This document shows positions 32,344 to 43,534 of a stretch of 64,000 bases of DNA, piece after piece (position 1 is the stretch's first letter; every line of letters starts with the position of its first letter). This DNA comes from Rutidosis leptorrhynchoides. Taxonomy: Eukaryota; Streptophyta; Magnoliopsida; Asterales; Asteraceae. The translations under genes and the position numbers were made by a program. Location: contig NC_092334.1 in assembly GCF_046630445.1 (NCBI RefSeq), positions 191,958,501 through 192,022,500 on the forward strand. Direction: 5' to 3'. The notes beneath the pieces are model-generated. The model was not told the origin of the DNA, ran no database searches, and was given only the letters and a program-made list of their open reading frames with translations.

Positions 32344-34716
32344 GTGTGAGGAGATTCAAATATTCTAAAAAGAAAATGCTGTTTGGAGTTAGTTGTTCTG
32401 TTCTCGTGTAGTTCCGAGAATGGAATTCGATTGGTCTTTTCCGCTAGCAGACACTAAAGAACTAGTTTTCTCCCCCCATTCTGAATTTTTTTTGTTTTTT
32501 AGGTTTTATATGAAATTAATATGTTTTCTTTTTAAGTTTTGTGTGAATTTAAAAACAAAAATTTACTTTATTTCATTAAGTTGAAAAAAATGATTTCTAA
32601 AATTCGTCGTGAGTTGAAGACTAGGCCGTTGAGCCGAAATTACTTTACCCGAGGGCGGGGCGAAAAATTTTTTCATCATTATTTTTAATTTTATTGATTT
32701 AAAGTATGCCAAAAAAAAATATATTTGATTTTATAAATTTTTGAACGTGGGGTAATATACCCAACTTTAAAAATATGTATATATGTTCGTATTTTATCAT
32801 GTAAACAACAGGGTAAAACAACGCACTTTCAAAGACTAACATTAAGTTCAGCAAAAGGTACTGATTTTGACGACAAGATGCAAAACAACAAATGTGATAT
32901 AATAAATGAAGGAATGAACGATGAGGCGCGCCATCTATCATTCGACGAGCTTTGTAATTACAAACTGGGTATTTTTAATCACTTTTCTACACTAATCACC
33001 CTCATGAATTAATAATTATAGTCTGATTTCATGCAAATGAGGGCATTGCATGATCTCAAGTGTGGGGAAGGGTTATAAATTCTCTCGGGTTTATACTTGG
33101 CTTATTTTCTAAATATTATGAAAATTTTAAAATTTTTTTAACTAAATGAATTCAAAATCATGTTTATACATATTTATGAACGATAAAACTAGGTGTTAAT
33201 GCCGAAATTATCGTTACCTCGAAAAGGACATAAATTGAGAAACAACCTAAAATGCTTGAATTCATTTAAAATGGAATAAAGGAGAATAAAAAGGCAAAGA
33301 AAGAAACTAAGTGTGGGGAGAATGTACCAAGTTATTCAATTAAAAATTATCTATCACATATCTTTGTACAAGATTATTGCAGGTACTTTTGTTTTGGATG
33401 ATACTAATCAGTTTTACCCGGTTTACTGTAATATATTTGAAAGAAAGATGGATCTACACGATGAATCAATTCCATCATTAAAAGGAAGTAAAGTCTTCCG
33501 AAAAAGACACGCGCTTCTTGATTTAGGTCAAGAAGTTGTCGTCCAGACCAGCTGTAGGTTGACGAAAAATCTAGAAAAGTCATCTCTAAAATCAGCAGGA
33601 AATCCACGGACCTCAGCATCAAACAGGGTCGCCAAGTGGTCAGATTTATCCTAACCATGAGAAGGATTTATCTCGTACAATGGGGAGGCACCGTGCAAAT
33701 TAGCTTGATAAGACTAATGAATCAGATCCCCAGAAAGGATAATCTCCTTAAAGATTAAAAATCAGCTTTTAAGACTGATATTACTCAATCCTTGAGATTG
33801 ACCTTAAAGATTGAGAATTCAAACTCATGGAATTCAATGATATCTAAACTCGAGCTTGAACGAGAAAATATTTTGATCAAAAATACAAACCGATTTGTTT
33901 TCTGAAAACCCATTTTCAATGCGTTCATTACCATTGAACGTAAAATCCTAGGAATTCACCTGGAATTCATTAGGTCACCTGAACCAAATCGGGTGTCAAC
34001 CGTAAGAACGGTGGTTGCATAGCATGGTCGGAGACAGGACCTTGTGCCAGACCGAAAAATCATAGGATGATCTTTACTATCGCTCCTACCAAGGATAGTT
34101 CTAGCATCCGACACGTTAAAAGACCATAATCATCTGCATGTCACGGGACATTGCCTTAACAGTTTCTTGTTCATCGCTTTCCTTTACAACCGGACGGAAG
34201 TTTACCGAAAGATAATATACGGAACAAGTAAACTGGATGTGTACTTTCCGATACCGGGATAGCAGTGGATTACACGAACCTAAAAGTTTTAGCCAAAATA
34301 TTGATCCACAAATATATTTTGCAACACCGATGATGGATCAAATCAGAAAACTTGTCTAGGATAAAATCTAGCTTGAATTTTCAAAAGATCAAATGTTTTC
34401 ATAAAGATCCAATTTCCTTAAAGGATCTAAATTTTTATAGTCATGTGGGACTGTAAACCGCCTTTCAAATGTGCACTTTGCTTTGGAAACCGAAAGTAAA
34501 TCGGCTATTTGATTGCAAGTGTCGTTGTCCTAAACCCAAGGCAACTGTGGATGACACACCCACCTTTAACCATATCGTTACTATCATTGTTTATACCGCT
34601 CTATCAAAATCACCGATGTACAAAGTGTGAAGAATAAAGAAGTGATTCGTGTGATGTATTATATTATTTCAAGACTGTATTGCTTGAGGACAAGCAACGC
34701 TCAAGTGTGGAGATAT
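32344..34716 (+). other. 3' non-coding region of element T
   Basis: About 2.4 kb without pol sequence. GTGTGGGGA-type tracts occur at about 33060 and 33312, as in Athila/Tat 3' regions. A 113-residue frame at 33313-33654 has no recognised motif and is not called. Confidence 0.6.
34680..34697 (+). promoter_or_regulatory. Hairpin upstream of element T polypurine tract
   Basis: TTGCTTG AGGA CAAGCAA: a perfect 7-bp stem with a 4-base loop, 20 bp before the 3' LTR. I recall similar GCTTGAGGACAAGC strings in other Athila/Tat-like elements. Confidence 0.65.
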
Positions 34717-36537
34717 TGATAAGGCTAAAAAGGAACATATATTTCATAGCAAAATCCCCCAAGAAAGACAAGATTTTAGTTGCAATTGTTCCATTTTCAA
34801 GTAATATTCGTTTATTTTAAATAAGTGCGAAGACAAAAGGCGAAAACGACGAATTGAAGACACAAAGGTCCAAAAAGCTCAAAAGTACAAGATACAATCA
34901 AAAAGGTTCAAATTATTGATGAGGAACGTCTAAAAATGACAAGAGTACAAGTTACAAAACGCAAAGTACAAAATATAAAATTGTACGCAAGGACGTTCGA
35001 AAATCCGGAACCGGGACCAGAGTCAACTCTCAACGCTCGACGCAACGGTGTAAAAATTATGAGTCAACTATGCACAAGAATAAAATATAATATTTAAATA
35101 ATTCATAATAAGAATAATATTAAACAATAAAAAGTTGTTAATTGAGCATAGTTCAGGGGTCATAAGTGAAAATTCAATTTCTAAATTCGCCTATAAAAGG
35201 CTTTGTAATCGTAATGTAAAAACACACCTTTTTCTATCTTTTTCTTATTTATCAATATCAATTATCAATATCTATATTCTATATCTCTATCATAATGTTA
35301 ACTTAATAAGATATAACAATAATCTTAATTTTAATTTTAAATTATGATAATAATAAGATTTATGATAGAGATCGTTTGAGTGTGTAAGTCGAAATTCTGT
35401 CCGTGTAACGCTACACTATTTTTAATCATTGTAAGTTATGTTCAACCTTTTTACATTAATGTATCGTAACTAAGTTATTATTATGCTTATTTGAGCCGAA
35501 GTAATCGTAATGTTGGGCTAAAATATTAAGAAGGGGTTATTGAACTTTGGACCATAATTAAGGTTTGGGCAAAAGACCGACACTTGTGGAAATTGAACTA
35601 TTGACTATTAATAGATGGGGGGTATTGTCTAATTGAGTGACAACTCATTGGAGTCTGTCGAACCTATCTTCAAATTAATTAACCTAATAATTAATAATGA
35701 TTATGGTTGTCCTATTTAGTGATGTTCATATGGAATCTGTTATAATCATTTAATTAATCAATTGGGTTGGGTAATTGATTATTCATTCTGATCAAGTGGA
35801 TGAATTAATATTCATAAACTAATTAAAACAGGGGTGGATTACATACAGTGATAACTGGTGTAATTGTTGACAGAAGTGATAACTGCGTCACAGTTTAAAT
35901 CCTTAATCAGTTGGAATATTTGACTTCGGGTATAAGGGTAATTTGACGAGGATACTCGCACTTTATTTTTATGACCGATGGACTATTATGGACAAAAACC
36001 AGATAGACGTATCAAATAAACTAGGACAAAGGGCAATTAACCCATGGTAATAAATTAAAATCAACACGTCAAACATCATGATTACGGAAGTTTAAATAAG
36101 CATAATTCTTTTATTATATTTCTCATCGTATCTTTATTTACTGTCATTTTATTACTCGCAATTTTATTTACTGTCATTTTATTTATTGTCATTATTTTAC
36201 GCACTTTAATTATCGTCATTTATCTTTACGCTTAAAATATAGAATCGATAAACCGGTCATTAAACGGTAAAACCCCCCTTTTATAATAAGATTACTACTT
36301 ATATAATTATATATATTTTATATAAATATAGTTAAAAATATAGTAAGTATCACTAGCTCCCTGTGGAACGAACCGGACTTACTAAAAACTACACTACTCT
36401 ACGATTAGGTACACTGCCTATAGTGTTGTAGCAAGGTTTAGGTATATCCCATCCGTAAATTAATAAAACTTGTGTCATATTTTGTAGTATTTTGTATTAA
36501 AAATAATACTATTTCGTACCCTCACGCTACATCATCA
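34717..36537 (+). repeat. 3' LTR of element T
   Basis: 1821 bp, same ends and length as the 5' LTR; followed by GTTAG. Confidence 0.95.
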
Positions 36538-37131
36538 GTTAGCCATGACGACCTCACTCAAATTTCGGGACGAAATTTCTTTAACGGGTAGGTACTGTGA
36601 TGACCCAGAAATTTCGACTAAATTTAAACTTAATCTTTGTATGATTAACATTTCCGACACGATAAGCAAAGTCTGTAAAACTGAATCTCAAAATTTTTGA
36701 ATTACTTTTATATATTTAAATACCCTTCGGTTGTTTTCGACGATTCGCGAACAATTATATGTAAATAAGTGCGAAGACAAAAGGCGAAAACGAAGAATTG
36801 AAGACGGAAAGGTCCAAAATGCTCAAATGTACAAGATACAATTAAAAAGGTTCAAATTATTGATGAAGAACGTCTAAAAATGACAAGAGTACAAGTTGCG
36901 GAACGCAAAGTACACGATATAAAATAGTACGCAAGGACGTCTGAAAATCCGGAACCGGGACCCGAGTCAAGAAGAAACGCCTGACGCAACGGACCAAAAA
37001 TATCTAGTCTACTATGCACAAGAATAAAATATAATATATAAATAATTATATTAATTATTTATATATTTATATTTATTTTATATTATGTCGACAAGCTAGG
37101 AGCCAAAATAATGTGAGCTGTCCCTGGTCCT

Positions 37132-37207
37132 CATGCGAGTCACATGGCCAGAAGGCCATTTCCATGCGAGTCGCATGACTCCAGATTTCAGGCCAGGTTC
37201 TATAAAT
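37132..37207 (+). promoter_or_regulatory. LTR E promoter block: two CATGCGA motifs and TATA box
   Basis: CATGCGAGTCACATGG (37132-37147) and CCATGCGAGTCGCATG (37162-37177), then TATAAAT at 37201. The same block is in the 3' LTR (TATA at 43406). LTR A has an equivalent arrangement on the other strand. Confidence 0.55.
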
Positions 37208-37282
37208 TGCAACATTTTCTGCCGAGTAAAGAAAGAAAAAAAAAACACACACATACATATTACTCCGTATTTATTTTATTTA

Positions 37283-37289
37283 TTATTTA

Positions 37290-37326
<37 letters not shown>
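37283..37326. repeat. (ATT)n microsatellite in LTR E
   Basis: ATT trinucleotide run downstream of the TATA box; repeated at about 43488-43531 in the 3' LTR. Confidence 0.9.
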
Positions 37327-37329
<3 letters not shown>

Positions 37330-38619
37330 AAGATTATTATTAATCTTATTATTTTTTTTATTATTAGTGTTATTATTTTTGCGATACAAAAATAATAATG
37401 TACATCAAATATTATGATGGAGTGATGTCCAAGTAATTTTCAAAATGAGTTTTCGAGCAAGCTAGAGCTAAGGAAATTATGGGTTATTGCCAAGGAGGTT
37501 ATGGGTAATGTTCGGGGGTATTTTTTGTGAATCAAACCTCGTGTTTATCATCTCCGATGCGTCTACGTGCTTTCCTGCAATATTGTATATCAATATTAAA
37601 CAGTGAGTTTCATATGATCCCTTTTACTCAATATATTTTTGGGCTGAGAATACATGCGACTGTTTATAAATACTAAAAATACTAGATTTATATGCGTGAG
37701 TTTCATTTGCTTCCTTTTTAATTGCTTTTGCAATCTATATTTTTGGGCTGAGAATACATGCACTTTATTTTAAACGCAATGGATACAAGTACATATTAAA
37801 TTCTACACCGAGTTTGAACCGAAAATCCCTTAGCTTTGGTAACTAGTAACTGCCGGTTATAAGAACTGGTAGGCGCGAGTAGTTATATATGGATCCATAG
37901 GGCTTGACATCCCCGTCTGTTCCAGGTATAGAAAGAAACTCTAGCCTGAACTATAAAACAGACGTATGCTATTTGAAGTTAGTACACGTTGGATTGCGTG
38001 TATTGTACATGTTGGTTGCATGTTAAACGAGGGGTACTTATTATAAATGTTAAAGTTTAGTTACCAGGGTTCTCAACTTTGTAGAACCGATTGATAAACG
38101 TTTCGGATGAAACAACTGAAATCTTGTGATCCACCTTTTATTTAAAACATAATGATAAACGTTTTGAATAAAACAACTGAACTTTTGTAATCCTCATTGA
38201 TATACGGATTATGTGTAATATTAAAACTATGAACTCACCAACCTTTGTGTTGACACTTGAAGCATGTTTATTCTCAGGTTTCTAGAAGTCTTCCGCTGTT
38301 TGCTCATACGTGATACAAGTTATGTGCTTGGAGTCATACATGCTATATACAAGAAACTTGCATTCATCAAACCATTACCATGTATCTTATTTTGACTGTA
38401 TTGTCAACAGATGTATTATTGTAAACCATTTAAATGGTGATTGTCTATACGTAGGAATCATCAGATGTAAAAAAACCTGTAATTTATATATTCATTTATG
38501 AAATACCTTTTCAAACGAATGCAATGTTACCAAAACGTATCACATAGAGGTCAAATACCTCGCAATGAAATCAATGAATGACGTGTTCGTCCATATGGAT
38601 TTGGAGCGATCGTCACAGT

Positions 38620-38631
38620 TGGTATCAGAGC
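38620..38631 (+). other. Primer-binding site of complex E
   Basis: TGGTATCAGAGC, a perfect match to the plant initiator tRNA-Met site, two bases after the LTR end at 38617. Confidence 0.9.
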
Positions 38632-38632
38632 G

Positions 38633-38716
38633 TTGGTCTTAGCGAACCAGAATTTGCATTAGTGTGTCTAACCGGTTATTGTTAGGATACATTAGTGAGT
38701 CTGGACTTCGACCATG
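38633..38716 (+). other. Conserved post-PBS leader block of complex E
   Basis: GGTCTTAGCGAACCAG, GCATTAGTGTGTCTAACCG, CATTAGTGAGTCTGGACTTC in the same order as in A, B and C. Confidence 0.65.
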
Positions 38717-39027
38717 TCTGCATGATAAAAGTTGTTGCTTATAATTTTTTTGTTAGAAATTACCTGCTTATCATTCCTTGTGTGGAAAATTACCTGCTTA
38801 TCATTTGTAGTCTAGACACACCTTATTGCATGGATTGCATGACTAGTGTATAGACAAAATGCATATCTTAGCGTATCTGTTACTGTTACCTTTACTTGAC
38901 AGTTTCCGAAAGTTTCTCCGTAATTTGCGGATCCTTTGTACTATATAAAGGTATTCTATGTAATTAGAATATCATCCGATATCCGAAAATCATTTCACAT
39001 CGAAAATTTTTTATCTAACCGTGTAAG

Positions 39028-39525
39028 ATGAATTCTGCATGTAATTCGGGTTCTTCGGATTCCGATATGAGTTTCCACCTGAGTTCCGAAAGCAGTGTAA
39101 CCGGAATGAATCAACCAATCAGTCACCACCAATTCTGGATGAATTGGGGATGGGTTCGTAATCAACTTAATCGATGGAGACAAGAGGAAGGTGATCCTTT
39201 CCACCAACCGAATTCACCTCTTGGTGAGGAACCTGAGGCACTTACCGGCGAACCCGTTCGAAACACTATCTTTACCCTAATTTCCAGGATATTTCGCAAC
39301 GATTATATGATAACTAGAATTTTAAACTTTATTCATCCTCTCGTACCAACCGCCAATCATCCCGGAATAATAGAAGAAGTTAACGAGCTTCGCGCTCGAG
39401 TTGTGGCTTTGGAGAATATGATGCACAATTTGCAGGCATCACAGGCAGCACCGGTAGCACCACCAGAACCAGCAGCACAACCAACAACAGTACCAGTACC
39501 ACCAACAACAACATCCGCACCGTAA
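39028..39525 (+). CDS. Leader ORF of complex E, 165 residues, function unknown
   Basis: An intact ORF in the position where gag is expected. The N-terminus is Ser-rich, followed by HQFWMNWGWVRNQLNRW, an EEGDPFHQPNSPLGEEPEAL segment, GEPVRNTIFTLISRIF, a short coiled segment (EEVNELRARVVALENMMHNL) and a Pro/Ala/Thr-rich tail. The homologous ORF in element A (2661-3248) is broken, but conserved words show it is a real family protein. No zinc knuckle or capsid signature is seen. It could be a remnant of a gag N-terminus or a novel accessory protein. Confidence 0.6.
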   Translation: MNSACNSGSSDSDMSFHLSSESSVTGMNQPISHHQFWMNWGWVRNQLNRWRQEEGDPFHQPNSPLGEEPEALTGEPVRNTIFTLISRIFRNDYMITRILNFIHPLVPTANHPGIIEEVNELRARVVALENMMHNLQASQAAPVAPPEPAAQPTTVPVPPTTTSAP

Positions 39526-39788
39526 ACCTTAACCTCATAATCTGTCCCACGAGTATCAACCTCATACGCACCGTAGGCACCGAAGAATACTAATAACCAT
39601 AAACGATGAAGTATTAATTCATAACTTCATTGGAGAAATATCCTGCGACGATTATGTAATCTTTAATATAGAAGAGATTATTCGTTTCTAGTTCCAACCG
39701 AAAATCAAATGAGTTTAATAACTCATTAAATCTATATTACATCTGAAAATCCTTTTGTACAAACTGTTAATGATGAGAATATTTTAAC

Positions 39789-39803
39789 GGGTAGGTAATA
39801 CCC
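39789..39803 (+). promoter_or_regulatory. Internal PPT-like motif in complex E
   Basis: TTAACGGGTAGGTAATACCC; its first 14 bases are identical to the tract ending immediately before the 3' LTR (42137-42150). GGGTA/TACCC arms could pair. Confidence 0.5.
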
Positions 39804-40676
39804 TAGAAATATATAAATTCCACATTAATATGTTACACTATACATTCTTCAATTCTGATTCAGCAATCATTAACTATACTGCTCAAACCTATAGATATAC
39901 GTATCTGTTCATCGCAGAATAACTATTTTCATTCAATTTCATATTCTGATTTCGGTAGATCAGAATCCAAGTCAAGATTAAACGAAAAACATCACTCTTA
40001 GATTCCTACATCTTTCAAAACCATGCTTCGAAACCCATGCTTTGAATTCAGAACAGTACTAGAACATCATATGATTATATTTTGCGTTCAAACCCATCGA
40101 AATTCTTGGAAACACTTCAACTAATGAACAAACGAGAAGACAAACCAACTACACGATATCTACGAGAAGAAAGATTTGTACTTATAATCATATATCTGGA
40201 AAGCTCTCGAAACCTAAGTAAAACTTTAACACGTATCTGTGATAAATCCTTCGGCATTATTATTACTGAAAGTAACCTTGCAATTCCTTTTTAAAAGTAT
40301 CCAGTATTATCACCCATTCAACTAGTCAACGACGACCTTTCAGACTTATAATTTTGGCATATACGTTTTTGTTACTGGGGAACCTTTTATGTTCCACCAT
40401 ATTAGCAGTAAATGTACCAGCGACTCCGTCACTCTGCTATTTGAAACTCTCCGGAAATCACTATATATACATTGAAACCCTATCATGTACTCATCCACAT
40501 CTTGTAACAATAGTTGCCATTCCAACTATCGGGAATTTGCAATCAGTATTTTGAAATCTTGCAGCACGTCTACGCCAACAGTTATATGTGTACATATAAC
40601 GTCTACCTCCTCGAATTACATACTTCGAATGTGAAGTTTTTGAAAAACACCCCAAACTATGAAACTAGTTCTCTGA
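39804..40676 (+). other. Internal region of complex E without recognisable gene
   Basis: Colinear with element A (about 880-1740, reversed) but full of stops in all frames; two short frames at 40082-40294 and 40354-40554 match nothing I know. Possibly the decayed 5' part of the captured host gene or leader. Confidence 0.45.
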
Positions 40677-40938
40677 AATTGGAACAATGCTGATGAAGCA
40701 GCAAAAACTGTAAACGACCTTAACAGTCAAAAGTTTGATGATAAAGAATAATATGGTGGTAAAGCTGAGAAAAAGAGAAGGTTTGAAACTGGAAAACGGA
40801 TTGAGCAAAGTATGAAGGAGGGTTGTGGATAAATCACAAAGACTAAACCTGCCTTCAAAGAATACAAATGATTCAGTATCTGCTGAAGTCATTAACGAAT
40901 ACCTTGCTCCTGATACTAAACCCCTACGGACAATATTC
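40677..40938 (+). pseudogene. Captured poly(A)-binding protein fragment in complex E
   Basis: Words ADEAAKTVNDLNSQKFDDKE, GKAEKKRRFE, EQSMKEG and DSVSAEVINEYLA follow the order of the RRM3-linker-RRM4 junction of plant poly(A)-binding proteins. Several stops and shifts interrupt it, more than in element A. Its presence in both A and E places the capture before their divergence. No intron interrupts the homologous stretch, which fits capture from spliced RNA or a single exon. Confidence 0.68.
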
Positions 40939-42151
40939 TTCATCATCCTTCGATATTAGAAATTCTAAGATATTATCATATCTTTCATTATAAATATCTT
41001 CGATATTTCTGAAGATATCTTCATAACTATTATCATCCGAAATTATTTATCTCTTCACGCTATCTGTGTTACATCATAAAAGAAACTATTTTAGTTTCTA
41101 ATTTCTGAAAATTTTGAAAAATGGATGTTTTTGAAGTAGTGTTGGGAACTGAAGCATGAGTTAGTATAATATAATGACACTTGATCAACGTGATTATATT
41201 ACAGTAAGTCATGCTGAGTTTCTAATGGAACGTGATAAAGGTTCACAGATCCCACCCTCATAATGAACCATGTTACATAACTCTTTTATTCTATTTAACC
41301 TCTAAACATATCAAGAAAATATTTTCTTGATGATTCGGTCTTTTCCGGATATTCTGGTAATTTGACAAATCAAGATCGTGCCATTACGATTACCTTCTTA
41401 GAACATTAACTATGTTCATTCTGAAATGTATAGCTACGAATTCTGGACCAGTATCCGCTTAACTTAAGGTCGGGAAGAGAAAACGAAAGCATGAAGCTCC
41501 GAAATATAATGGAAAATAAAAGCCAGATAAAAACACATAAATTTACAAACCGTGTATATCAATGCGTATAGCAATATAAAGACACAGGAGAATGATAAAT
41601 ACAACTATCCCTAGAGCATAATAGAAATAAACAGATTCTTCTGGTGGGAGCTGGAAAAGAAGGATGAGTGTGGCAAACGTCAATATTAGGTCAAGAACCA
41701 GAACTGGATTAAACATTTTCACAATCTTTTGAATGTATTAATTGGGAAAGAAAGTAGGAGTGGTGAAAATAAATGAAACGGAAGAGGTCAATTTATAGCG
41801 AAATATCAGACATAGCAATCGAGGTAGATTACGCATTTAATCAAAGGAAATCATAATTTCCTTAATTCCCGAAGAATCAAATCTTATTTAGATAATGAAG
41901 ATTTTCTATTCCTTAAATTCCGGAAATCAATCGTTACTACATCAAGAGATAAGACGCATCTCTATTCTCCATTTCACTCAATTACGATAACTTCTCTTAT
42001 AAGCTCTGAGTAATTGGATTGTTTTATCCATATTACTCAACGGTAATAAAATTCTATTTATCAACTCATATTCGTCATGAAAACATTTTTATTGTTAGCC
42101 ATGACGACCTCACTCAAATTTCGGGACGAAATTTCTTTAACGGGTAGGTAC
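40939..42151 (+). other. 3' internal region of complex E ending in polypurine-like tract
   Basis: No coding content. From about 41452 it matches units 1 and 2. It ends CGGGACGAAATTTC then TTAACGGGTAGGTAC, then the LTR. Confidence 0.7.
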
Positions 42152-43494
42152 TGTGATGACCCAGAAATTTCGACTAAATTTAAACTTAATCTTTGTATGA
42201 TTAACATTTCCGACACGATAAGCAAAGTCTGTAAAACTGAATCTCAAAATTTTTGAATTACTTTTATATATTTAAATACCCTTCGGTTGTTTTCGACGAT
42301 TCGCGAACAATTATATGTAAATAGATACATATATACTATAACATGAAAAGGTAACAATGTATTAATTGTTTGATACCGTACATTAAACTTATTGGTTTAA
42401 ATATCTATTTGAATGTATATGATAAGTTGAAATATTTATTATTAAAATTTATTTATAAATAACTTCCAATGTGTATTTAAAAACTGATTTATGTATATTA
42501 AAAAGATATATACATATATATAATAAACGATAGTAACATTCGTTTATTGATTCAATTGATATTTAGATAAGTTAACTAAAGCGTTTAAGATGAACCAGTT
42601 AAACACTAATTTGTTACAGTGTTTTCAAATTGCCACATTACTCAAAATGCTACAGTGTTTTCGAAAATCACTATTTGCTACAGTGAAATTGACTTTGCTA
42701 CAGTGAATTGCTACAGTAAAATTTGACTTTGCTACAGTAAAACGCTATTATAAAAATGTATTTTAACAAATAGCGAGACGATGATTTATAGAAGTAAATG
42801 ACCAAAACACTCGAAAGTTTAAGATACACTTTGAGTGATATAATTAAGGGATAATTTAAGGCTATTGATAAGGCTAAAAAGGAACATATATTTCATAGCA
42901 TTATCCCCCAAGAAAGACAGGATTTTAGTTGTAATTGTTCCATATTCAAGTAATATTCGTTTATATTTAATAAGTGCGAAGACAAAAGGCGAAAACGAAG
43001 AATTGAAGACGGAAAGGTCCAAAATGCTCAAATGTACAAGATACAATTAAAAAGGTTCAAATTATTGATGAAGAACGTCTAAAAATGACAAGAGTACAAG
43101 TTGCGGAACGCAAAGTACACGATATAAAATAGTACGCAAGGACGTCTGAAAATCCGGAACCGGGACCCGAGTCAAGAAGAAACGCCCGACGCAACGGACC
43201 AAAAATATCAAGTCTACTATGCACAAGAATAAAATATAATATATAAATAATTATATTAATTATTTATATATTTATATTTATTTTATATTATGTCGACAAG
43301 CTAGGAGCCAAAACAATGTGAGCTGTCCCTGGTCCTCATGCGAGTCACATGGCCAGAAGGCCATTTCCATGCGAGTCGCATGACTCCAGATTTCAGGCCA
43401 GGTTCTATAAATTGCAACATTTTCTGCCGAGTAAAGAAAGAAAAAAAAAACACACACATACATATTACTCCGTATTTATTTTATTTATTATTTA

Positions 43495-43534
<40 letters not shown>

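Larger units (their letters stand above)
26703..36537 (+). mobile_element. Element T: gag-protease-only, Athila/Tat-like LTR retrotransposon (TR-GAG type)
   Basis: Two LTRs of exactly 1821 bp with about six differences (~0.3%), all transitions by eye, flank an internal region of ~6.2 kb. The PBS is TGGCGCCGCTGCCGGGGA, the Athila/Tat type. One intact ORF encodes gag and a retropepsin domain; no RT, RNase H or integrase is found. A hairpin (34680-34697) and AAGTGTGGAGATAT tract precede the 3' LTR. It must have moved recently using enzymes from another element. Confidence 0.92.
25478..36595 (+). repeat. Complex E unit 2: second copy of the truncated unit, carrying element T
   Basis: Without T and one GTTAG copy it is 1278 bp, 14 bp longer than unit 1: an extra 13-bp GAATTGCTACAGT repeat near 26035 and one single-base indel account for this. 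The shared fusion point shows that unit 1 and unit 2 arose by duplication after a single deletion. Confidence 0.9.
36596..38617 (+). repeat. Complete-copy 5' LTR of complex E (with 649-bp internal deletion)
   Basis: 2022 bp against 2670 bp for the 3' LTR. The difference is a deletion joining GTAAATA (36767) to AGTGCGAAG, corresponding to about 42324-42972 of the 3' LTR, with AATA-type microhomology. About a dozen other substitutions in 2 kb. Confidence 0.9.

Noticed and set aside
33313..33654. 113-residue frame downstream of element T gag-protease
   Set aside because: No recognisable motif; lies in the normally non-coding 3' region; chance cannot be excluded.
37133..37417. 94-residue frame, repeated at 43338-43622
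   Set aside because: Lies within both LTRs of complex E and runs into the ATT microsatellite.
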